A stretch of DNA of 64,000 bases. Origin: Paenibacillus sp. FSL K6-3182 (GTDB taxonomy: Bacteria > Bacillota > Bacilli > Paenibacillales > Paenibacillaceae). Positions 15,578-25,544 of this stretch are shown piece after piece. Within the stretch, counting starts at the first letter, position 1; each line of letters begins with the position of its first letter. A program made the position numbers and the translations under genes. The stretch spans positions 1,731,501 to 1,795,500 of the forward strand of contig NZ_CP150265.1 in NCBI RefSeq assembly GCF_037976325.1, given 5' to 3'. Under the pieces are notes generated by a model. The model worked only from the letters and a program-made list of their open reading frames with translations. It was not told the origin of the DNA and searched no databases.

Positions 15578-17842
15578 TCACTTCTTTTTCTTCGGCAATA
15601 TCTTTGTGCCTTGCTCCATTGGAGACTGGCATAATGGGCAAGCACGAGTCTCTGATTGTGAATCCTCGTACGTAATAATACGCTGCCATACCTCGCAGGA
15701 ATCGCTAGTACATAACCATGCAAGAGCAGATTCTGTATCACCGTCCTCTTCTTCACCAGACATAAAGGCAGAGCGGATGAACCTTGATAGTTCAGCTGGT
15801 TTTCCCCGGTACAGAGCAGGGGAGCTGATATACAACTCCTCTTGGGCTCTAGTAACAGCAACATAGGCGAGTCTTCTTTCTTCCTCCAGCGCTTCTGCCA
15901 GTGCGTTGTCGCCTGTTTGAATGGAGCTCCGGTCACTATGCTTATCCGCAGCTAATGCAGAGCTATGCGGTAAAATGCCTTCTGAGGCACCGATGACGAA
16001 TACAACAGGAAATTCAAGTCCTTTGGATCTATGAATGGACATCAAAGATATCGCACTGCGGTTATGATTATGCTTCTGAAGCTGCTGCACGGCAGCATGC
16101 TTGTCCGTAATATCATCAATGTAGGCCAGAAAAGCTTCGATGGTATCATATGTGCTCGCCGCAGACTCGAACTCATCAAGCACTTCCTTTAGACCTTCCT
16201 TATGCTCCGTCATTTCATGACGCTTGCTCGTTTCAAGAAATTGGTCATAAAAGGATTGGCGAAGCTGCATAATAGCTTCAGCAGGCTTTAATTCGGCCAG
16301 CGCTTTAATAAGCTTGATGCGTTCTTTGATTTTGTCTTTCTGAAATTCTTTGATCTGCGGAAATTCAAGCAGATGTATGAGCGGCCATTTCTTAGCACGC
16401 TGCTTATCTTGGTTCCATATGAATGCCATAGCCTGTTCCCGATTGACATAAAGCGAGGGCAGCAAAATTTCCATCGCATCGAAATTGCGGCGATCCATTG
16501 CAAGCCTCAGATGGGCAACTAGCGGCTTTATTGCCCACTGGTCATAAAAGAGCTGGCCGTCGCCGAAGTCGATAAATGGAAGCTCTTTTGTAAGAAGCAG
16601 CTCGACGAGTGCCCTGCTGCTGCTCGCAGTACGGAATAAAACAGCAAAATCGCCAAAGGAGCGATTGCCTTGAGCAATTTGCATGCTAATCGTGTCCGTA
16701 ATGAGCTTTGCCTCGTCTTGCGTCGTCTTGAGCCGTGCATAGGAGGGGCTAACTCCTTTGGGCTTGACAGCAAAGAGCGATTTCTCTTTGCGGAGCTTAT
16801 TATATTGAATGATAGCATTGCCAAGTCCGACGATCGTGCTCGTTGAGCGGTAGTTAATATCCAGTACATAAGTTGCGGCACCTGGATATTGATGCTCGAA
16901 GTTCAATATATAATCGTTTTTTGCACCGTTGAAGGAATAGATCGTCTGATCGTCATCGCCGACGACCATAAGATTGCGATGCTTGTCGGCAAGCATTTGG
17001 ACGAGCACGTATTGCACCTGATTCGTATCTTGGAATTCATCGATCATGATGTACTGAAAGCGCTGCTGAAGGGTAGCAAGCAGCGCCTTGTCGTCCCTCA
17101 GAAGCTTGTACGCTTCAAGCAGCAGATCATCGTAATCGAATTTATCCATCTCTTTCTTCCACTGCTCATAACGGGTGAAAAGCAGCTTTAGCTCTCTTTC
17201 CTCCGTTGTAGAAGCGGGAAGGTCTTCGATGTTGATCATCTGCAGCTTAATGGCGGAGAGCTGTGCAAGAATGGTTTCGGGCTCATATTCGTTTTGCAGC
17301 AAAAGCTCCCGCATCAGACGTTTGAAAAAAATATGCTTTTGTCCGGTTTCACCCAAAATGCCTTGGCGATAGCCGCGCCCTCGCAGCAGTTGAAGGCAGA
17401 AGGAATGAAAGGTACGAGCCTCTACGCCGCTTGCTGCTTGCGGATTAAGCACAGGAAGAGCGCGAATTCGGCTTCGCATTTCATCGGCTGCTTTTTTGGA
17501 AAAAGTCATTAATAAAATATGCTGCGGCAAGGCGCCTTGCACAGCAAGCAGATAAGCTGTTCGGCATACGAGTACCGACGTCTTGCCCGATCCTGCTCCT
17601 GCCAGCGTTAGCGCTGCTCCTTTGTTATGGCGAACTGCGGCAATTTGAGGCCTATTGAGCGATATGCCGAATTGCTCTAAAGATCGGAAGAAGCCGGCAT
17701 CCTTCTGGCTTGGATCAACAAGCTGAAGGCTCGTTTCGGCTTCTGCTTGCTCGGCAAAAGGAACCTGACTGTTCCGAATGCCTATGGGAAATGTATAATA
17801 GACATGACTCACTACTTCATCACCTTTAAGAATAATATTCAC
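15578..17842 (-). CDS. UvrD/PcrA-like superfamily 1A DNA helicase
   Basis: 754 residues. Walker A GAGSGKTS, the Q-motif region RPQIAAVRHN, Walker B IDEFQDTN, motif III VGDDDQTIYSFNGA, motif IV region INYRST, and motifs V-VI LMSIHRSKGLEFPVVFV and LAYVAVTRAQEELYIS are all visible. The C-terminus has a cysteine-containing extension with CPLCQSPM and a lysine tail, which could be a small zinc ribbon. This is a PcrA/UvrD relative but shorter and divergent, with about 80 extra residues before the Q motif; probably a repair helicase, distinct from the essential PcrA. Confidence 0.88.
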   Translation of the reverse strand: MNIILKGDEVVSHVYYTFPIGIRNSQVPFAEQAEAETSLQLVDPSQKDAGFFRSLEQFGISLNRPQIAAVRHNKGAALTLAGAGSGKTSVLVCRTAYLLAVQGALPQHILLMTFSKKAADEMRSRIRALPVLNPQAASGVEARTFHSFCLQLLRGRGYRQGILGETGQKHIFFKRLMRELLLQNEYEPETILAQLSAIKLQMINIEDLPASTTEERELKLLFTRYEQWKKEMDKFDYDDLLLEAYKLLRDDKALLATLQQRFQYIMIDEFQDTNQVQYVLVQMLADKHRNLMVVGDDDQTIYSFNGAKNDYILNFEHQYPGAATYVLDINYRSTSTIVGLGNAIIQYNKLRKEKSLFAVKPKGVSPSYARLKTTQDEAKLITDTISMQIAQGNRSFGDFAVLFRTASSSRALVELLLTKELPFIDFGDGQLFYDQWAIKPLVAHLRLAMDRRNFDAMEILLPSLYVNREQAMAFIWNQDKQRAKKWPLIHLLEFPQIKEFQKDKIKERIKLIKALAELKPAEAIMQLRQSFYDQFLETSKRHEMTEHKEGLKEVLDEFESAASTYDTIEAFLAYIDDITDKHAAVQQLQKHNHNRSAISLMSIHRSKGLEFPVVFVIGASEGILPHSSALAADKHSDRSSIQTGDNALAEALEEERRLAYVAVTRAQEELYISSPALYRGKPAELSRFIRSAFMSGEEEDGDTESALAWLCTSDSCEVWQRIITYEDSQSETRACPLCQSPMEQGTKILPKKKK

Positions 17843-17881
17843 TTATTATAACAGAACATTAAAAGAATGAGGGATGACATC

Positions 17882-18442
17882 ATGATTGAACAAGCTGTGA
17901 AAGAAGACTTAAAAGAAGTAATGCCGCTGCTGCTATCTGCGATCGGCCATATTGCCTACACATTGGCAGGAACTGAGGATGATTCTGAAGTAGAGCGCAT
18001 CCTTGGCGATTTTTATGTTCGCGAGGACAATCGGATTAGCTATAAGCATGTACTTGTCGATAGGAGAGAAGATGGCATTGCAGGAATGCTTCTTAGCTAT
18101 TCAGGCGATGGAGCTGCAGAGCTGGATGTGCCATTTGTTACACGTCCTGGGCGAGATGAAGGTGTGCGTGCGGATGAAACGATTGCCGTTGAGGCACAAG
18201 AAGGTGACTTTTACTTGGATTCCATCGCAGTCGCCGCACGTTATCAGGGGCAGGGCATAGCTAAGGCGCTAATTAGCGCTTTTGAACAGAAGGGTGAAGA
18301 GGCTGGATGCAGCAGGCTGTCGCTGATTGTAGAGCCAGAAAATACGAGAGCTTATGCGATTTACAAAAAGCTTGGTTTTACTGAGGATGGTACGATTTTA
18401 GTGAGCGGAAGTCCTTATATCCGAATGGTGAAAATGAAGTAA
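17882..18442 (+). CDS. GNAT N-acetyltransferase
   Basis: 186 residues. DFYLDSIAVAARYQGQGIAKALISAFEQKG is the acetyl-CoA binding region, followed by LIVEPENTRAYAIYKKLGF. It resembles YkkB/YjaB-like acetyltransferases with an N-terminal segment EVMPLLLSAIGHIAYTLAG. Substrate unknown. Start set at ATG 17882, seven bases after GAGGGA; an ATG 15 bases earlier overlaps that ribosome binding site. Confidence 0.85.
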   Translation: MIEQAVKEDLKEVMPLLLSAIGHIAYTLAGTEDDSEVERILGDFYVREDNRISYKHVLVDRREDGIAGMLLSYSGDGAAELDVPFVTRPGRDEGVRADETIAVEAQEGDFYLDSIAVAARYQGQGIAKALISAFEQKGEEAGCSRLSLIVEPENTRAYAIYKKLGFTEDGTILVSGSPYIRMVKMK

Positions 18443-18547
18443 TTGTTCAATAAGTTAATTATGGAATAAAAAGGGTTTGTGCGGTAAGATGAGAGAGTTA
18501 TATGTAATTTATAATAGACTTTCATCGTAACCGGGGGCGTTTTATTT

Positions 18548-19852
18548 ATGGCTATGGCAAGCTTCAAATCGAAATTAGCTTACAGCTCGGGAAATTTATC
18601 AGTCAACTTAATTGCACAGGCCTTCGCATCCTACATCGTTTTTTATTATGTGGATGTGCTTGGAGTAAAACCGACTTTAATCAGTCTGGCCATGGTGATT
18701 CACGGCATCGTCAATGCGGTGCTAAACCCGTTGTTCGGACACATTTCCGACCGTACGAGCTCCCGTTTTGGCAGGCGCATTCCGTACATGCTGTTTGGCA
18801 TGGTACCGCTGGTGGCCTTGTTTACTGCGATTTGGTTTCCAGTTGGCACCGGATCAGCGCTGTTCTGGTACTTCTTAACGATCGTGCTCCTCTATGACAT
18901 TATGTTCGTTATGGTTGTATTGAACTATTCTGCACTTTTCCCTGAAATGTTTACAACCATGAAAGAGCGGGCAACGGTGTCCTCATGGCGTCAAATGTTC
19001 GGTATCTTGGGGATGATTATTGGTGTGGCTCTTCCTCCCCTCGTTTATGCGAATATGGGCTGGGGACCGATGGGAGCGATTTTTGCCGGGATCGCGCTTA
19101 TTTTCTTTATAGTTATGGTATCGGCGAGCAAGGAGAAAATGGTTGTTTCGCGTGAAGAGGTCGGTTTCGTTCAATCCTTGAAATTCACATTCTCGAATAA
19201 GGCGTTTGTTTTATTCGTTATCGGCAGCTTTTTCGTCCAGTTTACCTTTGCCATGCTGCCCGCGGCGATCCCTTTCTTCACCAAATACGTTCTCGGAGCT
19301 GAAGATAGCAGCAATACGATTTTGCTTGGCGCTATTTTTGTCGCTGCCATCCCGTGCGTCTACATATGGGGGAAATTACTGCAGAGATGGGGCCCGCGCA
19401 AGACCGTTATGATTGCCGTTAGTATTTACGCATTTGCAACGATTCCATTTTTATTCGTATCCAGCGTTGCAACTGCGGCCATGGCGGCGGTCGTGATCGG
19501 CATCGGTTTAGCGGGTTTGCTCGTTTTGCTGGATGTTCTGTTGTCTGAGATTATTGATGAGGATGAGAAGCAGACAAACGTACGCAGAGAGGGCATGTAC
19601 TTTGGGATGAACGGCTTTATCGTCAAATGGGGAATTTCACTGCAGGCTGTTGTTCTGGGTGTTGTGCTGGAGGCTACCGGTTATGTGAAGGACGCGGTTC
19701 AAGCGGAAGCGGCTGTATGGGGCATTCGTTCAATGCTCAGCTTCATTCCGTTCATAGCTTTGCTTGTAGCTCTTCTATTTTTCTATTTATACCCTATTCG
19801 TCCTACGAATATGATTACAAAAAGCGGAGCGGTGACCCATAGTAATGACTAG
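18548..19852 (+). CDS. GPH-family (MelB-like) MFS sugar:cation symporter
   Basis: 434 residues, about 12 transmembrane helices. The N-terminal LAYSSGNLSVNLIAQAFASY, the loop GHISDRTSSRFGRRIPYML and YSALFPEMF are typical of the glycoside-pentoside-hexuronide:cation symporter family. It likely imports a glycoside with sodium or protons; the sugar cannot be inferred. Overlaps the next gene by 8 bases. Confidence 0.85.
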   Translation: MAMASFKSKLAYSSGNLSVNLIAQAFASYIVFYYVDVLGVKPTLISLAMVIHGIVNAVLNPLFGHISDRTSSRFGRRIPYMLFGMVPLVALFTAIWFPVGTGSALFWYFLTIVLLYDIMFVMVVLNYSALFPEMFTTMKERATVSSWRQMFGILGMIIGVALPPLVYANMGWGPMGAIFAGIALIFFIVMVSASKEKMVVSREEVGFVQSLKFTFSNKAFVLFVIGSFFVQFTFAMLPAAIPFFTKYVLGAEDSSNTILLGAIFVAAIPCVYIWGKLLQRWGPRKTVMIAVSIYAFATIPFLFVSSVATAAMAAVVIGIGLAGLLVLLDVLLSEIIDEDEKQTNVRREGMYFGMNGFIVKWGISLQAVVLGVVLEATGYVKDAVQAEAAVWGIRSMLSFIPFIALLVALLFFYLYPIRPTNMITKSGAVTHSND

Positions 19853-21809
19853 TTTTATAGATTGGGTAAAAAAGAACCCATTATTGCTGCTTCTGTTTCT
19901 AGTTGGGGCTGCGGTGAGAGTGGTATATGCGGGCGCCGTACCAGGCGGCTTGAATCAGGATGAGGCATCGATCGGCTATGAGGCTTATTCTATTCTGCAT
20001 TATGGCATTGATCGCAATGGCATATCGCTGCCGGTTCATCTTATTGCATGGGGAAGCGGTCAGAACGCGCTTTATGCTTACCTGTCTATGCCTTTTATCT
20101 ATTTATTCGGACTAAATGAACTGTCAGTTCGAATGGTTAGCATCTTATTTGGCCTACTGAGCATGGTGCTATTCTATCGGATTGCAAATCAGCTATTTAA
20201 AAGAAAGCATGCAGCTGCGGCTGCAGCTTTTTTTATCGTCATATGCCCTTGGCATATTATGATGTCACGATGGGCGCTGGAGTCGAATATTTTTCCTACT
20301 CTAGTGCTGATCGCAGTGTTTTTTTTGTTCAAAGCGCTGCAGCAGCCGAAATGGCTGATTGGCTTTACATTAACACTAGCCGCTTCACTTTATGCTTATG
20401 GAACGGCTTATTTTTTTGTACCTGTTTTTGGAGTAGGCGTATTGGCTCTGCTCGTTGTTAAAAAGATGTTCAAGCTTCGAGTTCTGCTTTGGAATTGCGC
20501 GGTTCTCGTTATATTAGCAGCACCTATCGGACTGTTTCTTCTTATTAATCGATATGGCATGGCGACCATACAATTTCTGTTTTCTATTCCTAAGCTAACT
20601 GTTCCTCGTGTAGAGCAAATCTCTACCGCATTTGGAGGTCATATTTTTTCAACAGTTGCGGACAATTTTAAATCATTTTTGCAAATGTATTTGACTCAAA
20701 ATGATGGTTTGCTGTGGAATGCCATGCCTAAATTTGGGTATATGTATCCGTTAGCATTACCGCTGATCGGAATTGGCATCTTATATGGTGTAATGAAACT
20801 GATTAATAATTTCCGCATAGAGACAGCAGTCATTACTATCTGGTTCGGAACGGCAATTCTAATGACATTGATTACAGATGTGAATATCAATCGTATTAAT
20901 ATTATTTTTTATCCTACGGTATACTTGGCAGTTGCAGGATTTATGTGGCTGCACAAGCGGATTAAGTATTCTTTCCCTATCGTTATAGCCGCATTCTCCA
21001 TTTTCTTTGTTTTCTTCTGTGCTAACTATTTCACTATTTATGCGAAGCAAATAAGCCCGCTTTTCTATGAGTCCTTTGGAGAAGCTGTACAGTACGCATC
21101 GGATGAAACGGAAGGCAATATTTATGTGACGGATCAAGTGATGATGCCTTATATTTATGTATTGTTTTATGAACAAATTGATCCGAAGCAGTTTATAAGC
21201 ACAGTCGACTATATCAATCCGGGTGAGCCCTTTCAGTTTGTTCGGGCATTCGGCAGATACCATTTTGGGCAGCCAGAGCTAAGGCCAAATGAGGAAGCGG
21301 CTTATATTTTCAAAAATAGCGACTCTATTCCGGGTGAGGATTCAGGCTATAAGATTAAAAGATTTAAACATTATACGGTCATGAGCGGTACAGGAACAGT
21401 GGTGGCTCTGAAGGTTCATGAATCATTTCAGAACGGCGGCTTTGAGGAAGGGCAGCAGTATTGGTCATTTACTTCCGGCACGGGGATAGGCTCAAACCGT
21501 CCTTACAGCGGTTCCAGCTTAATGTATGTTGACCCAGGCAACGGTCGTGTCGTTTCCCAGACCTTCTCGGCTGCTGATGACGGTGACTATATTCTTTCTG
21601 CTAAAGTGAGTACGAGCGCTGCTGGTGGAATGATTGGGGTTTCCATCAATGGAGCAAAGGTTGAAGATCTTTCGATTAACGCACAAGAGCAATATGTAGA
21701 AGTTAAGCTGCCTGCAGTATCCGTGAACATGGGGGACACCGTTTCTATCTATTTTACCGGAGGGGCGGGCTGGTTAAATGTCGATGATGTGGCGTGGAGC
21801 AAGCAATAG
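19845..21809 (+). CDS. GT-C (family 39/ArnT-like) membrane glycosyltransferase with C-terminal beta-sandwich
   Basis: 654 residues. The first 400 or so residues form a multi-spanning GT-C domain; the first outer loop has GLNQDEASIGYEAYSI, with the Asp-Glu pair seen in polyprenyl-phosphate-sugar-dependent mannosyl- or aminoarabinose-transferases. After about residue 520 comes an extracytoplasmic segment beginning FQNGGFEEGQQYW that looks like a carbohydrate-binding jelly-roll. It probably transfers a lipid-linked sugar to an acceptor outside the membrane. The start overlaps the stop of the symporter gene, suggesting translational coupling. Confidence 0.8.
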   Translation: MTSFIDWVKKNPLLLLLFLVGAAVRVVYAGAVPGGLNQDEASIGYEAYSILHYGIDRNGISLPVHLIAWGSGQNALYAYLSMPFIYLFGLNELSVRMVSILFGLLSMVLFYRIANQLFKRKHAAAAAAFFIVICPWHIMMSRWALESNIFPTLVLIAVFFLFKALQQPKWLIGFTLTLAASLYAYGTAYFFVPVFGVGVLALLVVKKMFKLRVLLWNCAVLVILAAPIGLFLLINRYGMATIQFLFSIPKLTVPRVEQISTAFGGHIFSTVADNFKSFLQMYLTQNDGLLWNAMPKFGYMYPLALPLIGIGILYGVMKLINNFRIETAVITIWFGTAILMTLITDVNINRINIIFYPTVYLAVAGFMWLHKRIKYSFPIVIAAFSIFFVFFCANYFTIYAKQISPLFYESFGEAVQYASDETEGNIYVTDQVMMPYIYVLFYEQIDPKQFISTVDYINPGEPFQFVRAFGRYHFGQPELRPNEEAAYIFKNSDSIPGEDSGYKIKRFKHYTVMSGTGTVVALKVHESFQNGGFEEGQQYWSFTSGTGIGSNRPYSGSSLMYVDPGNGRVVSQTFSAADDGDYILSAKVSTSAAGGMIGVSINGAKVEDLSINAQEQYVEVKLPAVSVNMGDTVSIYFTGGAGWLNVDDVAWSKQ

Positions 21810-22233
21810 TGACCGTATTATTCTGCAAGCTAGAGTAATGTTGGTTATTTTGATTCTTCTATTTGTTATTGTCTTAATAGGCTGCTCAAATAAGCAAATG
21901 GGAATGAAGGAAACAATCACCGCGTATTACGACCACATGCTTAATGGAAAGATGGAGGAGTCTCAAAACCTTTTGGATTGGGACTCCGGGGAGTGGGACA
22001 TTGTTGATTATTACGTTACAATGCCTCTCATGAATAAAGACTATGGTCTGATTTCGTTAGAAACTTTTGAAATTAGTTCATCCAAGAATGATGATGCTTC
22101 AGGAGAAGCCGTAGTTAAAATTACTTATAAGGATAAAGCTGATAAAAATCGAATTGAAATCAACACGTTAGAGTTACATACAGATTCCAACGATAACTGG
22201 AAAATAACGTCCATCACACGAAAGATGGAATGA
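21778..22233 (+). CDS. Putative lipoprotein of unknown function
   Basis: 151 residues. A hydrophobic stretch (VMLVILILLFVIVLIGC) ends in a lipobox LIGC, so the protein is probably processed to a lipoprotein on the outer face of the membrane. The mature part (ETITAYYDHMLNGKMEESQNLL and later strands) resembles NTF2-like/DUF4878 lipoproteins, a tentative match. It overlaps the glycosyltransferase gene by 32 bases; GGAGGGG lies about 12 bases before this ATG. A later ATG at 21838 would give a signal without basic residues. Probably coupled to the glycosyltransferase. Confidence 0.65.
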   Translation: MSMMWRGASNSDRIILQARVMLVILILLFVIVLIGCSNKQMGMKETITAYYDHMLNGKMEESQNLLDWDSGEWDIVDYYVTMPLMNKDYGLISLETFEISSSKNDDASGEAVVKITYKDKADKNRIEINTLELHTDSNDNWKITSITRKME

Positions 22234-22235
22234 GG

Positions 22236-22571
22236 TTATTCCGATACGGCTTCACCGTTAATATAATAGCTGTCCTCACGATAGGCATGAAACACGATTT
22301 CAATTTCAGATAGGCCAATCTGGCTGACGTATTTGGTAACTGCCTGTGCAAATCGATTTCTTACTTGCTGTCCCCGCTCGAACCAGCCGACCTCGATAAA
22401 TGCAAACCCTTGATCATCTGTCTCACTGCCAAAAACGCTGGTCGTATTCAGACAAGCCATTGTAAAATTATCGGTACCGCACTCGCAAATAGCGGCAAGC
22501 TCAGCAGCAAGCGGTGCCGAAACAGATTTTAACTGCTCGGACGGTACTCCGCGGAATAATAAATGTGGCAT
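22236..22571 (-). CDS. DUF1904 family protein
   Basis: 111 residues starting MPHLLFRGVPSEQLK. Small soluble protein with GFAFIEVGWFERGQQVRNRFAQAV and IVFHAYREDSYYINGE, matching DUF1904, a small tautomerase-like fold family of unknown function. Start chosen at the ATG nine bases after AGGAGG; an upstream extension of 17 residues has no ribosome binding site. Confidence 0.8.
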   Translation of the reverse strand: MPHLLFRGVPSEQLKSVSAPLAAELAAICECGTDNFTMACLNTTSVFGSETDDQGFAFIEVGWFERGQQVRNRFAQAVTKYVSQIGLSEIEIVFHAYREDSYYINGEAVSE

Positions 22572-22619
22572 TACACTGTTCCTCCTGCATAGATAGATTA
22601 AATATCCATAGTAGTATAA

Positions 22620-22710
22620 CAAAAAAAAGCATCAGCCGCTTTATACTAGGGAATGCCGCCTGATTCACAATCAGTGGGCATTCCTGTATAACGACTGGTG
22701 CTTGTTTGTT
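22620..22710 (-). terminator. Long imperfect inverted repeat terminating the RluA gene
   Basis: Inner arms GGAATGCC/GGCATTCC with CTGAT/ATCAG inside, outer arms AAGCACCAG/CTGATGCTT and GTTATAC/GTATAA, followed on the minus strand by eight T residues. The stem is far longer than a usual terminator. Confidence 0.75.
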
Positions 22711-22719
22711 TGCTGCTGC

Positions 22720-23646
22720 TTACTCCGTCACATGAAACGGCTTAAGAAACAGCTTAGGAATTTCAGTTTCAAACTTGACCAGCTTGCCGGTTATCGGATG
22801 CGTGAAGGACAATACGCGGGCATGCAAGCCAAGGCGGCCAATGATGCGTGTGCGTGCGCCGTATTTTTTGTCGCCAACAACGGGATGGCCGATGTCTTCC
22901 ATATGAACGCGAATTTGATTTTTTCGGCCTGTCTCGAGATTCACTTCGAGTAGCGAGAAGTTTTTATTGGAACGAAGCACCTTATAATGGGTAACGGCGT
23001 GCAGACCATCGTTCGGATAGGAGCTGGAATACATTTTGAGCGTTTTGCTTTCCTTCAGCCACGAACTGATTGTACCTTGCTCCTTCTTAACCAATCCTTC
23101 TACAAGCGCGATATAGCTGCGTTCTTGAACCGAATCCTGCCAGCTGTTTTGCAGCTGCTGCTGAACCGCCTCGCTCTTTGCAAACATCATGACACCTGAC
23201 GTATCACGATCCAGACGATGCACAACGTAAATCCGGTTTTTCGTATTTTCGACCCGTACATGCGCCATAAGCTGACGATAGGCGGTCACTTCATTTTCTG
23301 GCGCAGAATCAGATGATATGGACAGAAGCCCCGATTCCTTCTTTATAACGATAATATGCTCATCCTCAAAAAGGATCGCGAGCCCTTCCAACGGTATTTT
23401 ATCCTGCGGCCGGTCTCTGCCTACCGTAACGGTTTGACCGGGCTGAAGCGGATAGTTGTAAGCGGTCGTTGATTTTCCGCCTACAGATACTTGTCCGTTC
23501 GCTAATATGGATTTCACTACATTGCGTCCAGCACCTGAAATATTTTTTATGAGAAAGGGAAGCAGTTCCATCGGTTCGTTAACCGGGTAGGATTTGCTCT
23601 TATCTGCTTGTGATTGAGGAGCTCCGCGCTTTTTTCCCCTATGCAT
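22720..23646 (-). CDS. RluA-family 23S/tRNA pseudouridine synthase
   Basis: 308 residues. An N-terminal S4-like RNA-binding part (MELLPFLIKNISGAGRNVVKSILANGQVSVGG) precedes the catalytic domain with VVHRLDRDTSGVMMFAKS, whose Asp is the pseudouridine synthase nucleophile, and ETGRKNQIRVHMEDIGHPVVGDKKYG. Converts a specific uridine to pseudouridine; the target site is not predictable. The basic N-terminal tail is unremarkable. Own transcription unit. Confidence 0.9.
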   Translation of the reverse strand: MHRGKKRGAPQSQADKSKSYPVNEPMELLPFLIKNISGAGRNVVKSILANGQVSVGGKSTTAYNYPLQPGQTVTVGRDRPQDKIPLEGLAILFEDEHIIVIKKESGLLSISSDSAPENEVTAYRQLMAHVRVENTKNRIYVVHRLDRDTSGVMMFAKSEAVQQQLQNSWQDSVQERSYIALVEGLVKKEQGTISSWLKESKTLKMYSSSYPNDGLHAVTHYKVLRSNKNFSLLEVNLETGRKNQIRVHMEDIGHPVVGDKKYGARTRIIGRLGLHARVLSFTHPITGKLVKFETEIPKLFLKPFHVTE

Positions 23647-23836
23647 GCCAAAAAACCTCCTAGATTCAATGCTCCTACTATACCATGAGTATGGGCTTCA
23701 GTTCTAATCTTCTGTTTGGCAGTTTAACAACGCTCTATGAATCTCGATCTAATAGACAAAGAGTTAAGAGGAGTGGTAGGATTAATGATAGATTTACCAA
23801 ATGGTGAAAAAGGAAAAGTTTGGAGGAAATGATCGC

Positions 23837-25387
23837 GTGAAAACAAAAATTATAAAGACTATGCTAAGTCCTATGCTCATTGCCGGGTTATTGCTTGCCC
23901 CTTTGTCAACTCTTGGCGTAGATTCTGTAGCGGCAGCCAGCGCTGCAAGCAAGACGGTTGCCGTATCGACGCAACAACTGCAGGTGTTTGTAGATGGCAA
24001 GAAATTAGCTCTATCAGCCGGCGCGTTTGCAGAGAAAGGCGTCACATTCGTTCCGATGCGCGATATTTTTACAGCACTGGGCGCTACCGTAACTTGGGAA
24101 GGCAAGACGGAGACGATTATTGGACGTAAAGGCAATCGTTCTATTTCTCTTAAAGTAGGCATGAAGCAAGCGGTCATTAACGGTAAAACAGTGAAGCTCG
24201 ATTCACCTGCTGTCGTTCGCAAAGGCGTTACGTTTGTACCCGTTCGGTTCATCTCGGAAGCTCTTAACGCAAATGTGAAATGGGATAAAGCCGCTAACGC
24301 GGTTCGAATCACATCGCAAGAGGCTGCCGAGCAAGCAGAATACAACGAGTGGCTTGAGCAGCAGAAAAACATTCCTAGACTTACTCCTAAAGAAATCGTA
24401 GATAAATATGATGAGAGCGTTGTTCTCATTATGACCAATCGCGCTCAAGGCAGCGGCGTTGTTATTGGTGATAACCTGATTCTTACTAATTATCATGTTA
24501 TCGGAGATGCAGCCTCTGCTACTATGCTGGATGTTTATGGTGATGAGCTGAAGATTACAGGCGTCGTTCATTATGATAAGGCAGCAGATCTAGCTATTGT
24601 TAAAACAGAAAAATCAATTGACATTCCGGCGGTCGTTCTAGGTTACGGGTTAAACTCGTATAAAGGCGGCAAAGTCGTTGCCATTGGAAGTCCGCTTGGA
24701 CTGCAAAATACAGTTTCAGACGGTCTGATTAGCAACATCACCTATGAAGACGGTATCCGATACATTCAGACAAGTGCTCCTATCGATCACGGCAGCTCAG
24801 GCGGGGCATTGTTTAATGAGTTCGGAGATCTTATTGGTATCACCACGCTTGGATACTCTGGGACGAGCGCGGATTTGAATTTTGCTGTATCCGTTATTCA
24901 TGCTGCTAGTTTGAATAGCGAAGTGACAGAGGAGAAAATAAAAAACGCCAAGTTTTTACCTTCAAGCTTGCCGGATACGCTCGTTGGCGCTCCTTTGGCT
25001 GATATCGAGAAGGTGCTGAAAGATCAATTCTCTTCTGTATCTACTACAGAAGGCGAGGCTAAGTTTACGAAGTGGGAAGCCAAACGTGATTCCGCTGGCT
25101 GGCTCGTACTGACAGCAGATATTGATCCTAGGTTTTATATGTTATACGGGGCGTCGATGTCTCAGGAGCTCAGGCTTTGGGCAATTAATCTAGGGAATGA
25201 GTTCCATAAGATGCTGCCGGATGAGAAAATTCAAGTGCTCATTTCCTTCGAGCGCGATTATGGTTTCGAGCCGCGCGGCTTTGAATCGGGCGAGGTCACA
25301 GCACTTGGCGGCGACAAATGGCGTGTTCGTTATCCAATTATCGATATGCAGCTCAAAAATGAACTTTATATTAAAGTAAGAGTGTAA
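23837..25387 (+). CDS. HtrA-like serine protease with N-terminal stalk domains
   Basis: 516 residues starting at a GTG after GGAGG. A Sec signal peptide (about 1-35, ending near AAASAASK) is followed by two copper-amine-oxidase-N-like stalk repeats (VFVDGKKL..GVTFVPMRDIFTALGATVTW and GVTFVPVRFISEALNANVKW), then a trypsin-like protease with the catalytic His in ILTNYHVIG, Asp in AADLAIVKT and Ser in DHGSSGGALFNEFG. No PDZ domain is evident, unlike classic HtrA. Stalk domains of this type are common in Paenibacillus exported proteins and may attach to the wall. Likely a secreted or wall-bound protease. Confidence 0.85.
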   Translation: MKTKIIKTMLSPMLIAGLLLAPLSTLGVDSVAAASAASKTVAVSTQQLQVFVDGKKLALSAGAFAEKGVTFVPMRDIFTALGATVTWEGKTETIIGRKGNRSISLKVGMKQAVINGKTVKLDSPAVVRKGVTFVPVRFISEALNANVKWDKAANAVRITSQEAAEQAEYNEWLEQQKNIPRLTPKEIVDKYDESVVLIMTNRAQGSGVVIGDNLILTNYHVIGDAASATMLDVYGDELKITGVVHYDKAADLAIVKTEKSIDIPAVVLGYGLNSYKGGKVVAIGSPLGLQNTVSDGLISNITYEDGIRYIQTSAPIDHGSSGGALFNEFGDLIGITTLGYSGTSADLNFAVSVIHAASLNSEVTEEKIKNAKFLPSSLPDTLVGAPLADIEKVLKDQFSSVSTTEGEAKFTKWEAKRDSAGWLVLTADIDPRFYMLYGASMSQELRLWAINLGNEFHKMLPDEKIQVLISFERDYGFEPRGFESGEVTALGGDKWRVRYPIIDMQLKNELYIKVRV

Positions 25388-25391
25388 AAAA

Positions 25392-25445
25392 ATGGAGGCA
25401 TCTGCTGCTGCGATCTGCGGCAAGGGATGCCTCTTCTTTTTTTTG
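25392..25445 (+). terminator. Terminator of the HtrA-like gene
   Basis: GGAGGCATC..GGATGCCTC with an internal CTGCTGCGATCTGCGGCAAG loop, followed by TTCTTTTTTTTG. Confidence 0.8.
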
Positions 25446-25544
25446 ATTTTTTTCTGTACAATAGAAGGCATCTTGCTATAAGCACTGAAGGCTTTCGCAA
25501 ACGTGCTTTATAGGCAAATGCTTAAGTTAGAGAGGTTATTACTT

